Origin: Mycolicibacter arupensis
GTDB lineage: Bacteria > Actinomycetota > Actinomycetes > Mycobacteriales > Mycobacteriaceae
Assembly (NCBI RefSeq): GCF_002086515.1
Contig: NZ_MVHH01000020.1
Location: forward strand, 1 to 64,000
Direction of reading: 5' to 3'
DNA: 64,000 nt
The notes below the pieces were generated by a model that saw only the letters and a list, made by a program, of their open reading frames with translations, did not search any database and was not told the origin of the DNA. The stretch's first letter is position 1, and each line of letters begins with the position of its first letter. The position numbers and the translations under genes are program-made. Shown in pieces: positions 36,389 to 45,048 of the stretch.

Positions 36389-37855
36389 GTGAGTCACGAT
36401 GACAACGTTCGCCGTCTGGCCGCTAAGTACAAGCCAGACAATAGGTATCCGAATTTTGGTCCCATCGTGCAGTCACTCGACGTTAGAGGTTTCCGGGGCG
36501 TCGCGGATCTTTCGCTGACGTTCGAATCGCCGATTACGGCCTTTTCGGGCATGAACGGCACAGGTAAGAGCACCATCGCGCAGCTCATGACTTGCGGATA
36601 TCGGAAGGCTGTGAACGCCGCGTTATCGCGCTTCTATGTGAAGGATTTTTTCCCGGTCTCCGCGGCGGACCCTGAGCCATTCACGTCGGACGCACAAGTG
36701 ATCTACACCTATTGCGTTGAGAAGGGCGCAGAGGCTCAGCGCGTCACAGTGAGTCGCCAGACGAAGGAGTGGTCCGGGTACAAGCGACAGCCTGAACGCT
36801 CTTGCTACTACATCGGCTTCACCCAGTTCATTCCGAAGGTCGAGCGCCGTGATCTTTCCTTTTATCGCGGCAGCGCACTCGAACTCGGGGAGACCCGTCC
36901 GCTTACTGCCGAAGCGGCCGGCAACGTGGCGACGATCCTGGCACTCCCGTACGACGACTTGAACTTTACTGAGGTGATACACAGCAGTAGACGCGCTGAG
37001 TTGGCTATGGCAACCAGAAGCGGGCGACGCTACTCAGAGAATCACATGGGCTTCGGCGAAGGTCGAGTGGTCTACATGGTGAACACCATGGAGTCCGCAC
37101 CCGCGCAGAGTCTATTCGTGCTGGAAGAGCCGGAGACGTCCTTGCATGGCGATGCGCAGCGTCGGCTCGCGAGATACCTGGTCGAGGTTTCGTTCCGGCG
37201 CGGGCATCAAATCATAATTACGACGCACAGTGCCGCAATCCTGTCCGAGTTGGGGCGCGACTCCGTCGTGTATCTGCAAAGACGGCCGGGAGGAGAGATC
37301 AAGGCGGCGCCCGGCCTGAGCACGTATCAGATCGATTCCTACTTGCATGGTGCCGCGGATAAGAACAAGGCAGTCATATGTGTCGAAGATTCTTTCGCGC
37401 GCCACCTGGCGATTGAAATTATCCGGAGATGTGACAGCCACCTGTTGGCTGGATCAAAAGTGCTGCCCATCGGTTCGGCGCAGGACATCCCCGCAGCAGT
37501 CGATTTGTTGAGGTCAGCTGGCTTAAGGGCTGTGGGGCTTCGTGATGGTGACATGCCTCCGGCGGGGGAGTTCATTCACAACTTGCCGGGTGACGCACCT
37601 CCCGAGAAAGTTGTTTTCAACGATCCGAAGGTCCAAGCTCATTTCGCGGACGAACCATATTCAACGTCGGTACCTGAGGCTTTGAGTGGCGTAAACGACC
37701 ATCACGAGTACCTTGGGGCAATCGCTACGAAACTGATGCTAGATGAGTCGTACGTGGCGACAGAAGCCTGCCGAGTTTACGCGGCAACTCAGGGCGAGGA
37801 GACCTTCAAGGCGCTCTTCGGGTTTATCAGGGCCCATCTTGATGACCGCAGGTGA
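36389..37855 (+). CDS. OLD-family-like AAA ATPase with TOPRIM-like C-terminus
   Basis: 488 residues from GTG 36389 (MSHDDNVRRLAAKYK), with AGAGG upstream; an in-frame ATG at 36338 is less likely. The ABC-type ATPase half has VRGFRGVADLSLTFESP, Walker A FSGMNGTGKSTIAQL (about 53-61), Walker B LFVLEEPETSLHG (about 243-255) and the H-loop IIITTHSAAIL. The C-terminal third has a TOPRIM-like pattern: KAVICVEDSFARHLAIEI with the acidic residue, and GLRDGDMPPAGE with the DxD. Such proteins (OLD, GajA relatives) act as nucleases in phage defence. No GajB-type UvrD helicase is adjacent, so it resembles a stand-alone OLD nuclease. Activity is inferred. Its codon use is atypical. Confidence 0.75.
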   Translation: MSHDDNVRRLAAKYKPDNRYPNFGPIVQSLDVRGFRGVADLSLTFESPITAFSGMNGTGKSTIAQLMTCGYRKAVNAALSRFYVKDFFPVSAADPEPFTSDAQVIYTYCVEKGAEAQRVTVSRQTKEWSGYKRQPERSCYYIGFTQFIPKVERRDLSFYRGSALELGETRPLTAEAAGNVATILALPYDDLNFTEVIHSSRRAELAMATRSGRRYSENHMGFGEGRVVYMVNTMESAPAQSLFVLEEPETSLHGDAQRRLARYLVEVSFRRGHQIIITTHSAAILSELGRDSVVYLQRRPGGEIKAAPGLSTYQIDSYLHGAADKNKAVICVEDSFARHLAIEIIRRCDSHLLAGSKVLPIGSAQDIPAAVDLLRSAGLRAVGLRDGDMPPAGEFIHNLPGDAPPEKVVFNDPKVQAHFADEPYSTSVPEALSGVNDHHEYLGAIATKLMLDESYVATEACRVYAATQGEETFKALFGFIRAHLDDRR

Positions 37856-37873
37856 AACTACCAGCGGTGTGGA

Positions 37874-37887
37874 CCGTAGCTAACTCG
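37874..37887 (+). repeat. Island end repeat B, right copy
   Basis: Identical 14-nt copy of the sequence at 34104-34117 (CCGTAGCTAACTCG), located 18 nt after the ATPase stop codon. Confidence 0.7.
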
Positions 37888-37888
37888 A

Positions 37889-37913
37889 AAATACCGGTGC
37901 AATACCGGCGGCC
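37889..37913 (+). repeat. Island end repeat A, right copy
   Basis: 25-nt copy of 34063-34087 with one substitution (GTGCAATACC instead of GTGAAATACC). It sits 140 nt before the right attachment repeat. Confidence 0.75.
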
Positions 37914-38177
37914 AGAGGCCCACCGGGGCCCGCCCGCGTTCCGCCCAGGACCCGGCCTAGTTACGCCGAAAATGCGGATCTGCAGCAATTTTGCCCGCTG
38001 CGGCGAACTGTTTCCTGAGGTCGCGAGACGGCTCAAGAACCCGGAAGCCTTTACTTAAAATCCGCACAGTGGCGGTTCGAGTCCGACTGGGGGCACAGTG
38101 TTTGTGCTGGTCGGGGGCTTGTGTTCTGTGCTGCCGGTCTTCGGCCGCGGGCGACAACGGCGGAGCTGCGGCGCGAC
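37914..38177. other. Non-coding right end of the island and junction
   Basis: Apart from the right attachment repeat at 38053-38096 and the end repeats just upstream, no gene is supported. A short open stretch at 37972-38058 (starting MRICSNFARCGELF) ends inside the repeat and could be the remnant of an island gene, but nothing supports expression. Confidence 0.5.
38053..38096 (+). repeat. Right attachment-site repeat (tRNA-Leu 3' end copy)
   Basis: 44 nt matching 33964-34007 with one mismatch. It retains the anticodon-loop, variable-region, T-arm and acceptor sequence of tRNA-Leu but lacks the 5' half, so it is not a functional tRNA. Confidence 0.9.
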
Positions 38178-38543
38178 TCAGCGCTCGCCGGCCTCCGCGG
38201 CGAGCGCGTCCCGGACCGGGCCCAGCGCACGGTCGAAGCGCCGATCAGGATTCAGCTGGCCATACTCGGCGGCCCCGCCGGAACCGAACACGACGACGAT
38301 CTCGATCTCCTCTTCGAGCTGGACCGCGACCGTCCTGCGGACCAGGATCAGGTCGCCGGTCGGGGATCCGGGACGCAGGAACCGGGTCGGTGGTCCCGGC
38401 AGCGCCGTCACGTCGGCCACGAACCGGCGGGCCGGGGCGGCCAGGTCGGCCAGGGCGGCATCGGCCGGCTTCTGGAACCACGGTGACGAGTCGTGCGAGA
38501 GCCAGCCCGGCACCTGCTCGTCGGGGAGCTCGTGGGCGGTCAT
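38178..38543 (-). CDS. Hypothetical protein
   Basis: 121 codons including the stop, from ATG 38543 (MTAHELPDEQVPGWLSHDSS). No family is recognised. The chain is acidic and globular in appearance: WFQKPADAALADLAAPARRF, LRPGSPTGDLILVRRTVAVQ, then a hydrophobic beta-strand-like EIEIVVVFGSGGAAEYG, and LGPVRDALAAEAGER at the end. It has no signal peptide or membrane segment. Upstream in-frame sequence is Pro/Arg-rich and looks non-coding, hence this start. It lies just outside the island's right repeat and may be ordinary chromosome. Confidence 0.55.
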   Translation of the reverse strand: MTAHELPDEQVPGWLSHDSSPWFQKPADAALADLAAPARRFVADVTALPGPPTRFLRPGSPTGDLILVRRTVAVQLEEEIEIVVVFGSGGAAEYGQLNPDRRFDRALGPVRDALAAEAGER

Positions 38544-39067
38544 CGAGCCTCCGGCGCGGTCGATCCCCCCCGGCTGGCGCGACGGCCGCGCACCCGAGCG
38601 ATGTACCGGAGATGGCCTGGCGGGCCGGCCTCGGACTTGCCCGATCAACTGGGTGAGGTTCTCTCGTCTCGGCGCGCCGCGGGATCGCGCGCGTCACGGT
38701 GCGGCGGCGAATCCTAAGCCGGACTACCCGCGTCGTTCGGCGTTGTCGTTCGACGACCCTGGGGGATAACTGGTCTGCGGCCGCCAGTTTCGCTGCCCGA
38801 GGCGGCATCTCGGCCACGACAGTGGGTTGGAAGATCTGCGGACTGTCGTACGAGTTGTCTGTCCGTGACTGTGCCGCTTTGGGGCAGGAAGGTTTTCCTG
38901 TCCGGTGGGCTCGGGCCGGACCACCTCAGAAGTGAGGCGAAGTCGGCACACGTCGACCGCTGGTAATGCTGGTGTTACATCCGCAGGGCCGGTCGGTCGG
39001 CCGTACCGCGCGCAAGTGAGGCGACGCACACTGCGACCGCCGGGACAGTGTGGTGGGATTGGCCGCT
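38544..39067. other. 524-nt intergenic region upstream of the transglutaminase/ATP-grasp operon
   Basis: No credible gene. It holds a hairpin-like CAGGAAGGTTTTCCTG at 38885-38900 and two copies of AAGTGAGGCGA at 38930-38940 and 39014-39024, each followed by a similar GCACAC/GCACACT...CGACCGC stretch. The latter pair lies within about 140 nt of the start of the operon and could be regulator sites. No clear promoter was identified. Confidence 0.5.
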
Positions 39068-42000
39068 ATGGGGATCAAAGTTGCCCTGGAGCACCGCACC
39101 AGCTACAACTTCGACAGGCTTGTCGAGATCCATCCCCATGTCCTGAGGTTGCGTCCGGCGCCGCACTCGCGTACGCCGATCGAGGCGTACTCACTGCAGG
39201 TGGAACCGGCCGACCATTTCGTGAACTGGCAGCAGGACGCGTTCGGCAACTACCTGGCACGACTGGTGTTTCCGACCCGGACCCGCAGCCTGACGATCAC
39301 CGTCGGTCTGATCGCCGACATGAAGGTGATCAACCCGTTCGACTTCTTCATCGAGGACTACGCCGAGGAATTCCCGTTCGAGTACCCGAAAGGCCTGGCC
39401 GAGGACCTCAAACCGTATCTGCGGCCCGTCGACGAGGGCGACGTGGAATCCGGTCCCGGTGACCTCGCCCAGGCGTGGGTGAAGAATTTCGGCGTCGCGC
39501 CGGGCACCCGCACCATCGACTTCCTCGTCGCGCTCAACTGCGCCGTCAACGCCGACGTCGGCTACTCCGTGCGCATGGAGCCGGGTGTGCAGACCCCCGA
39601 CCACACGCTGCGCACCGGCATCGGGTCGTGCCGTGACTCGGCCTGGCTGCTGGTGTCGATCCTGCGCCAACTCGGCCTGGCGGCACGCTTCGTGTCGGGA
39701 TACCTCGTGCAGTTGACATCCGATGTGGAAGCTCTCGATGGCCCATCGGGTCCGGCGGCCGACTTCACCGACCTGCACGCGTGGACCGAGGTGTACATCC
39801 CTGGTGCGGGCTGGATCGGGCTGGATTCGACCTCGGGACTGTTCGCCGGAGAGGGGCACATCCCGCTGTCGGCGACCCCGCACCCCGAGTCGGCGGCCCC
39901 GATCACCGGGGCGACCGAACCGTGCCTGGCGACAATGGAATTCAGCAACGTGGTGACCCGGATCCACGAGGATCCGCGCGTCACGCTGCCCTACACCGAG
40001 GCGAGCTGGGCCGCGATCAACGCGCTCGGCGCCCGCGTCGATGCGCGGATGGCCGCTGCGGATGTGCGGCTCACCGTCGGCGGGGAACCGACGTTCGTGT
40101 CCATCGACAACCAGGTCGACCCGGAATGGACCACCGCGGCCGACGGGCCGCACAAACGCCGGCGTGCCTCCGCGCTGGCGGCCCGGCTCAAGAAGGTGTG
40201 GGCGCCCCACGGCCTGGTGCAGCACAGCCAGGGTAAGTGGTATCCCGGAGAGCCGTTGCCGCGCTGGCAGATCGGGTTGCACTGGCGCACCGACGGACAG
40301 CCGCTGTGGAACGACGACACACTGCTGGCCGATCCGTGGCCGGAGCAACCGCAGGCCAGGGCGATCTCACCGGACGCCGGCAGCCGACTGCTGACCGCGA
40401 TCGCCGACGGGTTAGGCCTGCCCGAGCACCAGGTACGCCCGGCCTACGAGGACGCGCTGGCCTGGCTGGCCGCCGCGGCACGCCAACCCGAGGGGCAGCC
40501 GGTGCCCGCCGGCGAGGACCTCGACGCCGACAGCCCCGACGTGCGCGCCACACTGCTGGCCAAACTCGATCAATCGGTCGCGGAACCGACCGCATTCGTG
40601 CTGCCGCTGCACCGCCGCGACGACGGGCAGGGCTGGGCGAGCGCGGACTGGAAGCTGCGGCGCGGACGCATCGTGCTGCTGGAAGGCGATTCGCCTGCCG
40701 GACTTCGCTTGCCACTGACCTCGATCAGCTGGAAGCCGCCCAAACCGTCGTTTGAGGCCGACCCGCTGCACCGCCGTGCGGCCCTCGCCGCAAGCGGACC
40801 GGCCGGCAACGGCGGCGCGGCTGCGGTCGTCACGTCTGATGATGACGACGACGAGTGGGTGCCGACCACCGCGCTGGTGGCCGAGATCCGCGACGGCCTG
40901 CTGTATGTGTTCCTGCCGCCCACCGACGAACTCGAGTATTTCGTCGACCTGATCGGCCGGATCGAGGGGGCCGCAGCCGCCATCGACTCTCCCGTGGTGA
41001 TCGAGGGATACGGCCCGCCCGCCGACCCGAGGCTGACCTCCATGTCGATCACCCCGGACCCCGGCGTGATCGAGGTCAACGTCGCGCCCACCGCGGGCTT
41101 TGCCGAGCAGCGCGCGCAGCTGGAGACGCTGTACGAACAGGCGCGGCTCGCGCGCCTGTCGACCGAGGCGTTCGACGTCGACGGCACCCACGGCGGCACC
41201 GGAGGCGGGAACCACATCACCCTCGGCGGCACCACACCCGCGGATTCGCCGTTGCTGCGCCGGCCCGACCTGATGGTGTCGCTGCTGACGTACTGGCAGC
41301 GCCACCCGTCGCTGTCCTACCTGTTCTCCGGCCGCTTCATCGGCACCACCTCGCAGGCGCCGCGGGTCGACGAGGGACGCCCGGAAGCGCTGTACGAGCT
41401 GGAAATCGCGTTCGCTGAGATCGACCGGCTGTCGAAGGCCGACGCCTCCCCGTGGGTCGTGGACCGGGCACTGCGCCACCTCCTTACCGACATCACCGGA
41501 AACACCCACCGCGCCGAGTTCTGCATCGACAAGCTCTACAGCCCCGACAGTGCGCGCGGCCGGCTCGGCCTGCTCGAGCTGCGCGGCTTCGAGATGCCGC
41601 CGCACCCGCAGATGGCGATGGTGCAGTCGCTGCTCGTTCGCTCACTGGTGGCCTGGTTTTGGGACGAACCACTGCGTGCCCCGCTGATCCGCCACGGCGC
41701 CAACCTGCACGGCCGATACCTGTTGCCGCACTTCCTCATCCACGACATCGCCGAAGTTGCCGCCGATCTGCGCGCGCATGGCATCGAGTTCGACACCAGC
41801 TGGCTGGATCCCTTCACCGAGTTCCGGTTCCCGCGGATCGGCACCGCGGTGTTCGGCGGGGTGGAGATCGAGCTGCGCGGCGCGATCGAACCGTGGAATG
41901 TGCTCGGTGAGGAGTCGACGGCCGGCGGCACCGCCCGCTACGTCGACTCCTCCGTGGAGCGCCTGCAGGTCCGGCTCATCGGTGCCGACCGCGACCGGTT

Positions 42001-42403
42001 CATCGTGACCGTCAACGACCACCCCGTCCCGATGCTGGCCACCGACAACCCCGACGTCCAGGTCGGGGGAGTGCGCTACCGGGCCTGGCAGCCTCCCAGC
42101 GCGCTGCACCCGTCGATCACCGTCGACGGGCCGCTGCGGTTCGAGATGGTGGACGCCGCCAGCGGGGTGTCGCGCGGCGGATGCACCTACCACGTGTCCC
42201 ATCCCGGGGGTCGTTCCTATGACACGCCGCCGGTCAATGCGGTCGAGGCCGAGTCCCGTCGTGCCCGGCGGTTCGAGGCCACCGGCTTCACGCCCGGCAT
42301 TGTGGACCTCGCGGCGCTCAAGGAGAAGCAGGCCCGCCAATCGACGGACGTGGGCGCACCGGGCATCTTGGATTTGCGACGAGTGCGTACCGTTCTGCAG
42401 TAA
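39068..42403 (+). CDS. DUF2126 transglutaminase-like protein (Rv2566-type)
   Basis: 1111 residues from ATG 39068 (MGIKVALEHRTSYNFDRLVE), which agrees with the Rv2566 start. An N-terminal transglutaminase beta-barrel (about 1-100) precedes the core, whose triad is visible: Cys in GIGSCRDSAWLLVSILRQLG (about 187), His in DLHAWTEVYIPG (about 237) and Asp in GWIGLDSTSG (about 253). The long C-terminal DUF2126 region has LTVGGEPTFVSIDNQVDPEW, HSQGKWYPGEPLPRWQI, GGTGGGNHITLGGTTPAD and ELRGFEMPPHPQMAM. Its stop overlaps the next start (TAATG). It probably acts on peptides in concert with the ATP-grasp protein. Confidence 0.92.
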   Translation: MGIKVALEHRTSYNFDRLVEIHPHVLRLRPAPHSRTPIEAYSLQVEPADHFVNWQQDAFGNYLARLVFPTRTRSLTITVGLIADMKVINPFDFFIEDYAEEFPFEYPKGLAEDLKPYLRPVDEGDVESGPGDLAQAWVKNFGVAPGTRTIDFLVALNCAVNADVGYSVRMEPGVQTPDHTLRTGIGSCRDSAWLLVSILRQLGLAARFVSGYLVQLTSDVEALDGPSGPAADFTDLHAWTEVYIPGAGWIGLDSTSGLFAGEGHIPLSATPHPESAAPITGATEPCLATMEFSNVVTRIHEDPRVTLPYTEASWAAINALGARVDARMAAADVRLTVGGEPTFVSIDNQVDPEWTTAADGPHKRRRASALAARLKKVWAPHGLVQHSQGKWYPGEPLPRWQIGLHWRTDGQPLWNDDTLLADPWPEQPQARAISPDAGSRLLTAIADGLGLPEHQVRPAYEDALAWLAAAARQPEGQPVPAGEDLDADSPDVRATLLAKLDQSVAEPTAFVLPLHRRDDGQGWASADWKLRRGRIVLLEGDSPAGLRLPLTSISWKPPKPSFEADPLHRRAALAASGPAGNGGAAAVVTSDDDDDEWVPTTALVAEIRDGLLYVFLPPTDELEYFVDLIGRIEGAAAAIDSPVVIEGYGPPADPRLTSMSITPDPGVIEVNVAPTAGFAEQRAQLETLYEQARLARLSTEAFDVDGTHGGTGGGNHITLGGTTPADSPLLRRPDLMVSLLTYWQRHPSLSYLFSGRFIGTTSQAPRVDEGRPEALYELEIAFAEIDRLSKADASPWVVDRALRHLLTDITGNTHRAEFCIDKLYSPDSARGRLGLLELRGFEMPPHPQMAMVQSLLVRSLVAWFWDEPLRAPLIRHGANLHGRYLLPHFLIHDIAEVAADLRAHGIEFDTSWLDPFTEFRFPRIGTAVFGGVEIELRGAIEPWNVLGEESTAGGTARYVDSSVERLQVRLIGADRDRFIVTVNDHPVPMLATDNPDVQVGGVRYRAWQPPSALHPSITVDGPLRFEMVDAASGVSRGGCTYHVSHPGGRSYDTPPVNAVEAESRRARRFEATGFTPGIVDLAALKEKQARQSTDVGAPGILDLRRVRTVLQ

Positions 42404-45048
42404 TGGCCTTCCCCGCAATCCCTCCGAGCCCGCACCACGGTGCCGGAACCACCGATGTTGAAAACCCGCTGACGCCGTATGCCAGCATGCGCGCGCAGCG
42501 GGCGTTGTTCGACGTGCAACCGCAGGCCTCCGACGGCTACGACGAGTTGGTCGACGCGGCCGGTGACGTGCGCCCGGCGTGGCAGGAACTCGCCGACTGC
42601 GTGCGCGACCGCGGCCGCGGCGGGCTCGACCGGCTCCGCGAGGTGGTGCGCGGGCTTGTCGACAACGACGGCATCACCTACGTGCGCACTGGTCCGGACG
42701 GTGAGGAAACCGTCGCGGTGCCCTGGCAGCTCGACGCGCTGCCGCTGGTGGTCTCGGCCTCGGACTGGGACCAGCTGGAAGCCGGACTGGTACAGCGTTC
42801 GCGGGTGCTCGACGCGGTGCTGACCGACGTGTACGGCGAGCGCCGCTGCATCACCGCAGGCGTGCTGCCGCCCGAGCTGGTGTTCGCCCACCCCGGGTAC
42901 CTGCGGGCTGCCCGCGGCATCGAGGTGCCCGGTCGGCATCAGCTGTTCATGCACGGCTGCGACGTCAGCAGGACCGCGACGGGGGATTTCGTGGTCAACG
43001 CCGACTGGACCCAAGCGCCGTCCGGCGCCGGGTACGCCCTGGCCGACCGCAGGGTGGTCGCGCATGCGATCCCGGACCTCTATGAGCAGATCGGCCCGCG
43101 GCCCACTTCGCCGTGGGCGCAGGCGCTGCGACTGGCCCTCGTCGATGCCGCCCCTGAGTCCGCCGAGGAGCCCGTGATCGTCGTGCTCAGCCCCGGCATC
43201 CACTCCGAGACCGCGTTCGACCAGGCCTACCTGGCCAGCGTGCTGGGCCTGCCGCTGGTGGAGAGCGCCGACTTGGTGGTGCGCGACGGCAAGCTGTGGA
43301 TGCGCTCGATGGGCACCCTCAAGCGGGTCGACGTCGTGCTGCGCCGGGTGGACGCCCACTACGCCGATCCGCTCGATCTGCGGGCGTCGTCGCGATTGGG
43401 CGTGGTCGGCCTGGTCGAGGTGCTTCGCCGCGGCGCGGTGACCGTCGTCAACACCCTGGGCAGCGGTGTGCTGGAAAGCCCGGGGCTGCTTCGCTTCCTC
43501 CCGGAACTGGCCGAGGTCCTGCTCGACGAGACGCCGCTGCTGCCGACCACGTCGCTGTACTGGGGCGGCATCGACGCCGAACGCTCGCATCTGTTGGCGA
43601 ACCTGTCCTCTTTGCTGATCAAACCGGTCACCGGCGGCGACCCGATCACCGGGCCGACGCTGTCGGCGGCGCAGCGCGATGAGCTGGCGGCCCGCATCGC
43701 CGCGACACCGTGGCAGTGGGTCGGCCAAGAGCTCCCGCAGTTCTCCTCGGCGCCGGCGGACTATCTGCCCCGCGGCCTGTCGTCGTCGGCGGTCGGGCTC
43801 CGGCTGTTCACGGTGGCCCAGCGCGGCGGGTATGCCCCGATGATCGGCGGCCTGGGCTACCTGCTGGCGGAGGGGCCGGCTGCATACCAACTCGAAACCG
43901 TTGCCGCCAAAGATGTCTGGGTTCGCACTTCGAGCCGGGTCACCGCGGAGAAGGTCTCGAGCGAAGCGCCGGGGCTGCCGGCGCTTGCCAACGCCAGCCC
44001 CACCCAGGAGGTCAGCTCGCCACGCGTGCTGGCAGACCTGTTCTGGATCGGCCGCTATGCCGAACGCGCCGAGCAGACGGCGCGGCTGCTGACCGTGACC
44101 CGCGAGCGCTATCACGAATTCCGGTATCGCAGAACGATGGACGGCAGTGAATGCGTGCCGGTGCTGCTGACCGCACTCGGACAACTGACCGGGACCGACA
44201 CCGGCGCCGGGTCCGACTATGCCGAGATGGTGGCCACCGCGCCGACCACACTGTGGGCGCTGACCGCCGACCGGCACCGACCCGGTTCGCTCGCCCAGTC
44301 GGTGGAGCGGCTGGGGCTGGCTGCGCGCGCGGTGCGTGATCAGATGTCCAACGACACCTGGATGGTGCTGTCCGCAGCCGAGCGGGCACTGTTAAACGCC
44401 CCTGACACACCGCCGGATTCGCGGGCCGAAGGGGACACGTTCCTTGCCTCGACCAACACGCTGACCATGGCATGCATGCTGGCCCTGTCGGGAGTGGTCT
44501 CGGAGTCGGTGGTCCGCGACGTCGGCTGGACCATGATGGACATCGGCAAGCGCATCGAGCGCGGCCTGGCGCTGACGGCGCTGCTGCGCTCCACGCTGAG
44601 CACCGTCCGCACCCCGGGGGCCGAGCAGACCATCACCGAATCCACGTTGGTGGCATGCGAATCACTGGTCATATACCGGCGGCGCAACCCCGGCAAGATC
44701 AGCATCGCCGGGGTCGCCGAGCTGGTGCTGTTCGACGTGGAGAACCCGCGCTCACTGGTCTACCAACTCGAACTGATCCGCGCGCACCTCAAGGCGCTAC
44801 CGGGGTCGACGGGGTCGTCGCGCCCCGAACGGATGGTCGACGAGATCGCCGCCCGACTGCGCCGCATCGAGCCAGCCGAACTCGAAGAAGTCACCGCCGA
44901 CGGCCGACGCGAAGAACTCGCCGAGCTGATGTCGGCCATCCACCGCGATCTGCGTGAGTTGTCGTCGGTGATCACCACGATCCACCTGTCCCTGCCGGGC
45001 GACATGCAGCCGTTGTGGGGACCCGATGAGCGGCGGGTGATGCCGTGA
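42403..45048 (+). CDS. Circularly permuted ATP-grasp / Alpha-E fusion protein (Rv2567-type)
   Basis: 881 residues. The N-terminal ~520 residues are a circularly permuted ATP-grasp domain (YDELVDAAGDVRPAWQEL, VLTDVYGERRCITAGVLPPE, FMHGCDVSRTATGDFVVNAD, VVLSPGIHSETAFDQAYL, LLIKPVTGGDP). The C-terminal ~320 residues are an Alpha-E domain (VLADLFWIGRYAERAEQTAR, MMDIGKRIERGLALTALLRS, SLVYQLELIRAHLKALPG). ATP-grasp ligases join a carboxylate to an amine or thiol with ATP. The fusion and neighbours match a predicted peptide-ligation or protein-modification cluster. The next gene overlaps the stop (GTGA). Confidence 0.92.
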   Translation: MAFPAIPPSPHHGAGTTDVENPLTPYASMRAQRALFDVQPQASDGYDELVDAAGDVRPAWQELADCVRDRGRGGLDRLREVVRGLVDNDGITYVRTGPDGEETVAVPWQLDALPLVVSASDWDQLEAGLVQRSRVLDAVLTDVYGERRCITAGVLPPELVFAHPGYLRAARGIEVPGRHQLFMHGCDVSRTATGDFVVNADWTQAPSGAGYALADRRVVAHAIPDLYEQIGPRPTSPWAQALRLALVDAAPESAEEPVIVVLSPGIHSETAFDQAYLASVLGLPLVESADLVVRDGKLWMRSMGTLKRVDVVLRRVDAHYADPLDLRASSRLGVVGLVEVLRRGAVTVVNTLGSGVLESPGLLRFLPELAEVLLDETPLLPTTSLYWGGIDAERSHLLANLSSLLIKPVTGGDPITGPTLSAAQRDELAARIAATPWQWVGQELPQFSSAPADYLPRGLSSSAVGLRLFTVAQRGGYAPMIGGLGYLLAEGPAAYQLETVAAKDVWVRTSSRVTAEKVSSEAPGLPALANASPTQEVSSPRVLADLFWIGRYAERAEQTARLLTVTRERYHEFRYRRTMDGSECVPVLLTALGQLTGTDTGAGSDYAEMVATAPTTLWALTADRHRPGSLAQSVERLGLAARAVRDQMSNDTWMVLSAAERALLNAPDTPPDSRAEGDTFLASTNTLTMACMLALSGVVSESVVRDVGWTMMDIGKRIERGLALTALLRSTLSTVRTPGAEQTITESTLVACESLVIYRRRNPGKISIAGVAELVLFDVENPRSLVYQLELIRAHLKALPGSTGSSRPERMVDEIAARLRRIEPAELEEVTADGRREELAELMSAIHRDLRELSSVITTIHLSLPGDMQPLWGPDERRVMP

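Larger units (their letters stand above)
34008..38096. mobile_element. About 4.1-kb tRNA-Leu-integrated genomic island with defence-like genes
   Basis: The segment lies between the 3' end of tRNA-Leu and a 44-nt near-perfect copy of that end. It holds an McrA-like/DUF3883 gene (34167-35360), a small ORF and a decayed capsid-like gene on the other strand (35528-36300), and an OLD-type ATPase (36389-37855). Codon and base composition are visibly less GC-rich in the two large genes than in flanking mycobacterial genes, indicating transfer. No integrase or excisionase is seen, so the island is either mobilised in trans or is a deletion remnant of a larger prophage. Two short sequences are repeated close to each end. 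Confidence 0.85.

Noticed and set aside
37972..38058. Short frame ending in the right attachment repeat (MRICSNFARCGELF...)
   Set aside because: Too short, no start signal or family; kept only as a note on the island end.
34008..38096. Search for an integrase, transposase or CRISPR array in the island
   Set aside because: None of these was found: no tyrosine or serine recombinase motifs and no spaced identical repeats.
42217..44277. Antisense open frame across the ATP-grasp gene
   Set aside because: Low-complexity, Arg/Gly/His-rich shadow of a well-supported gene.
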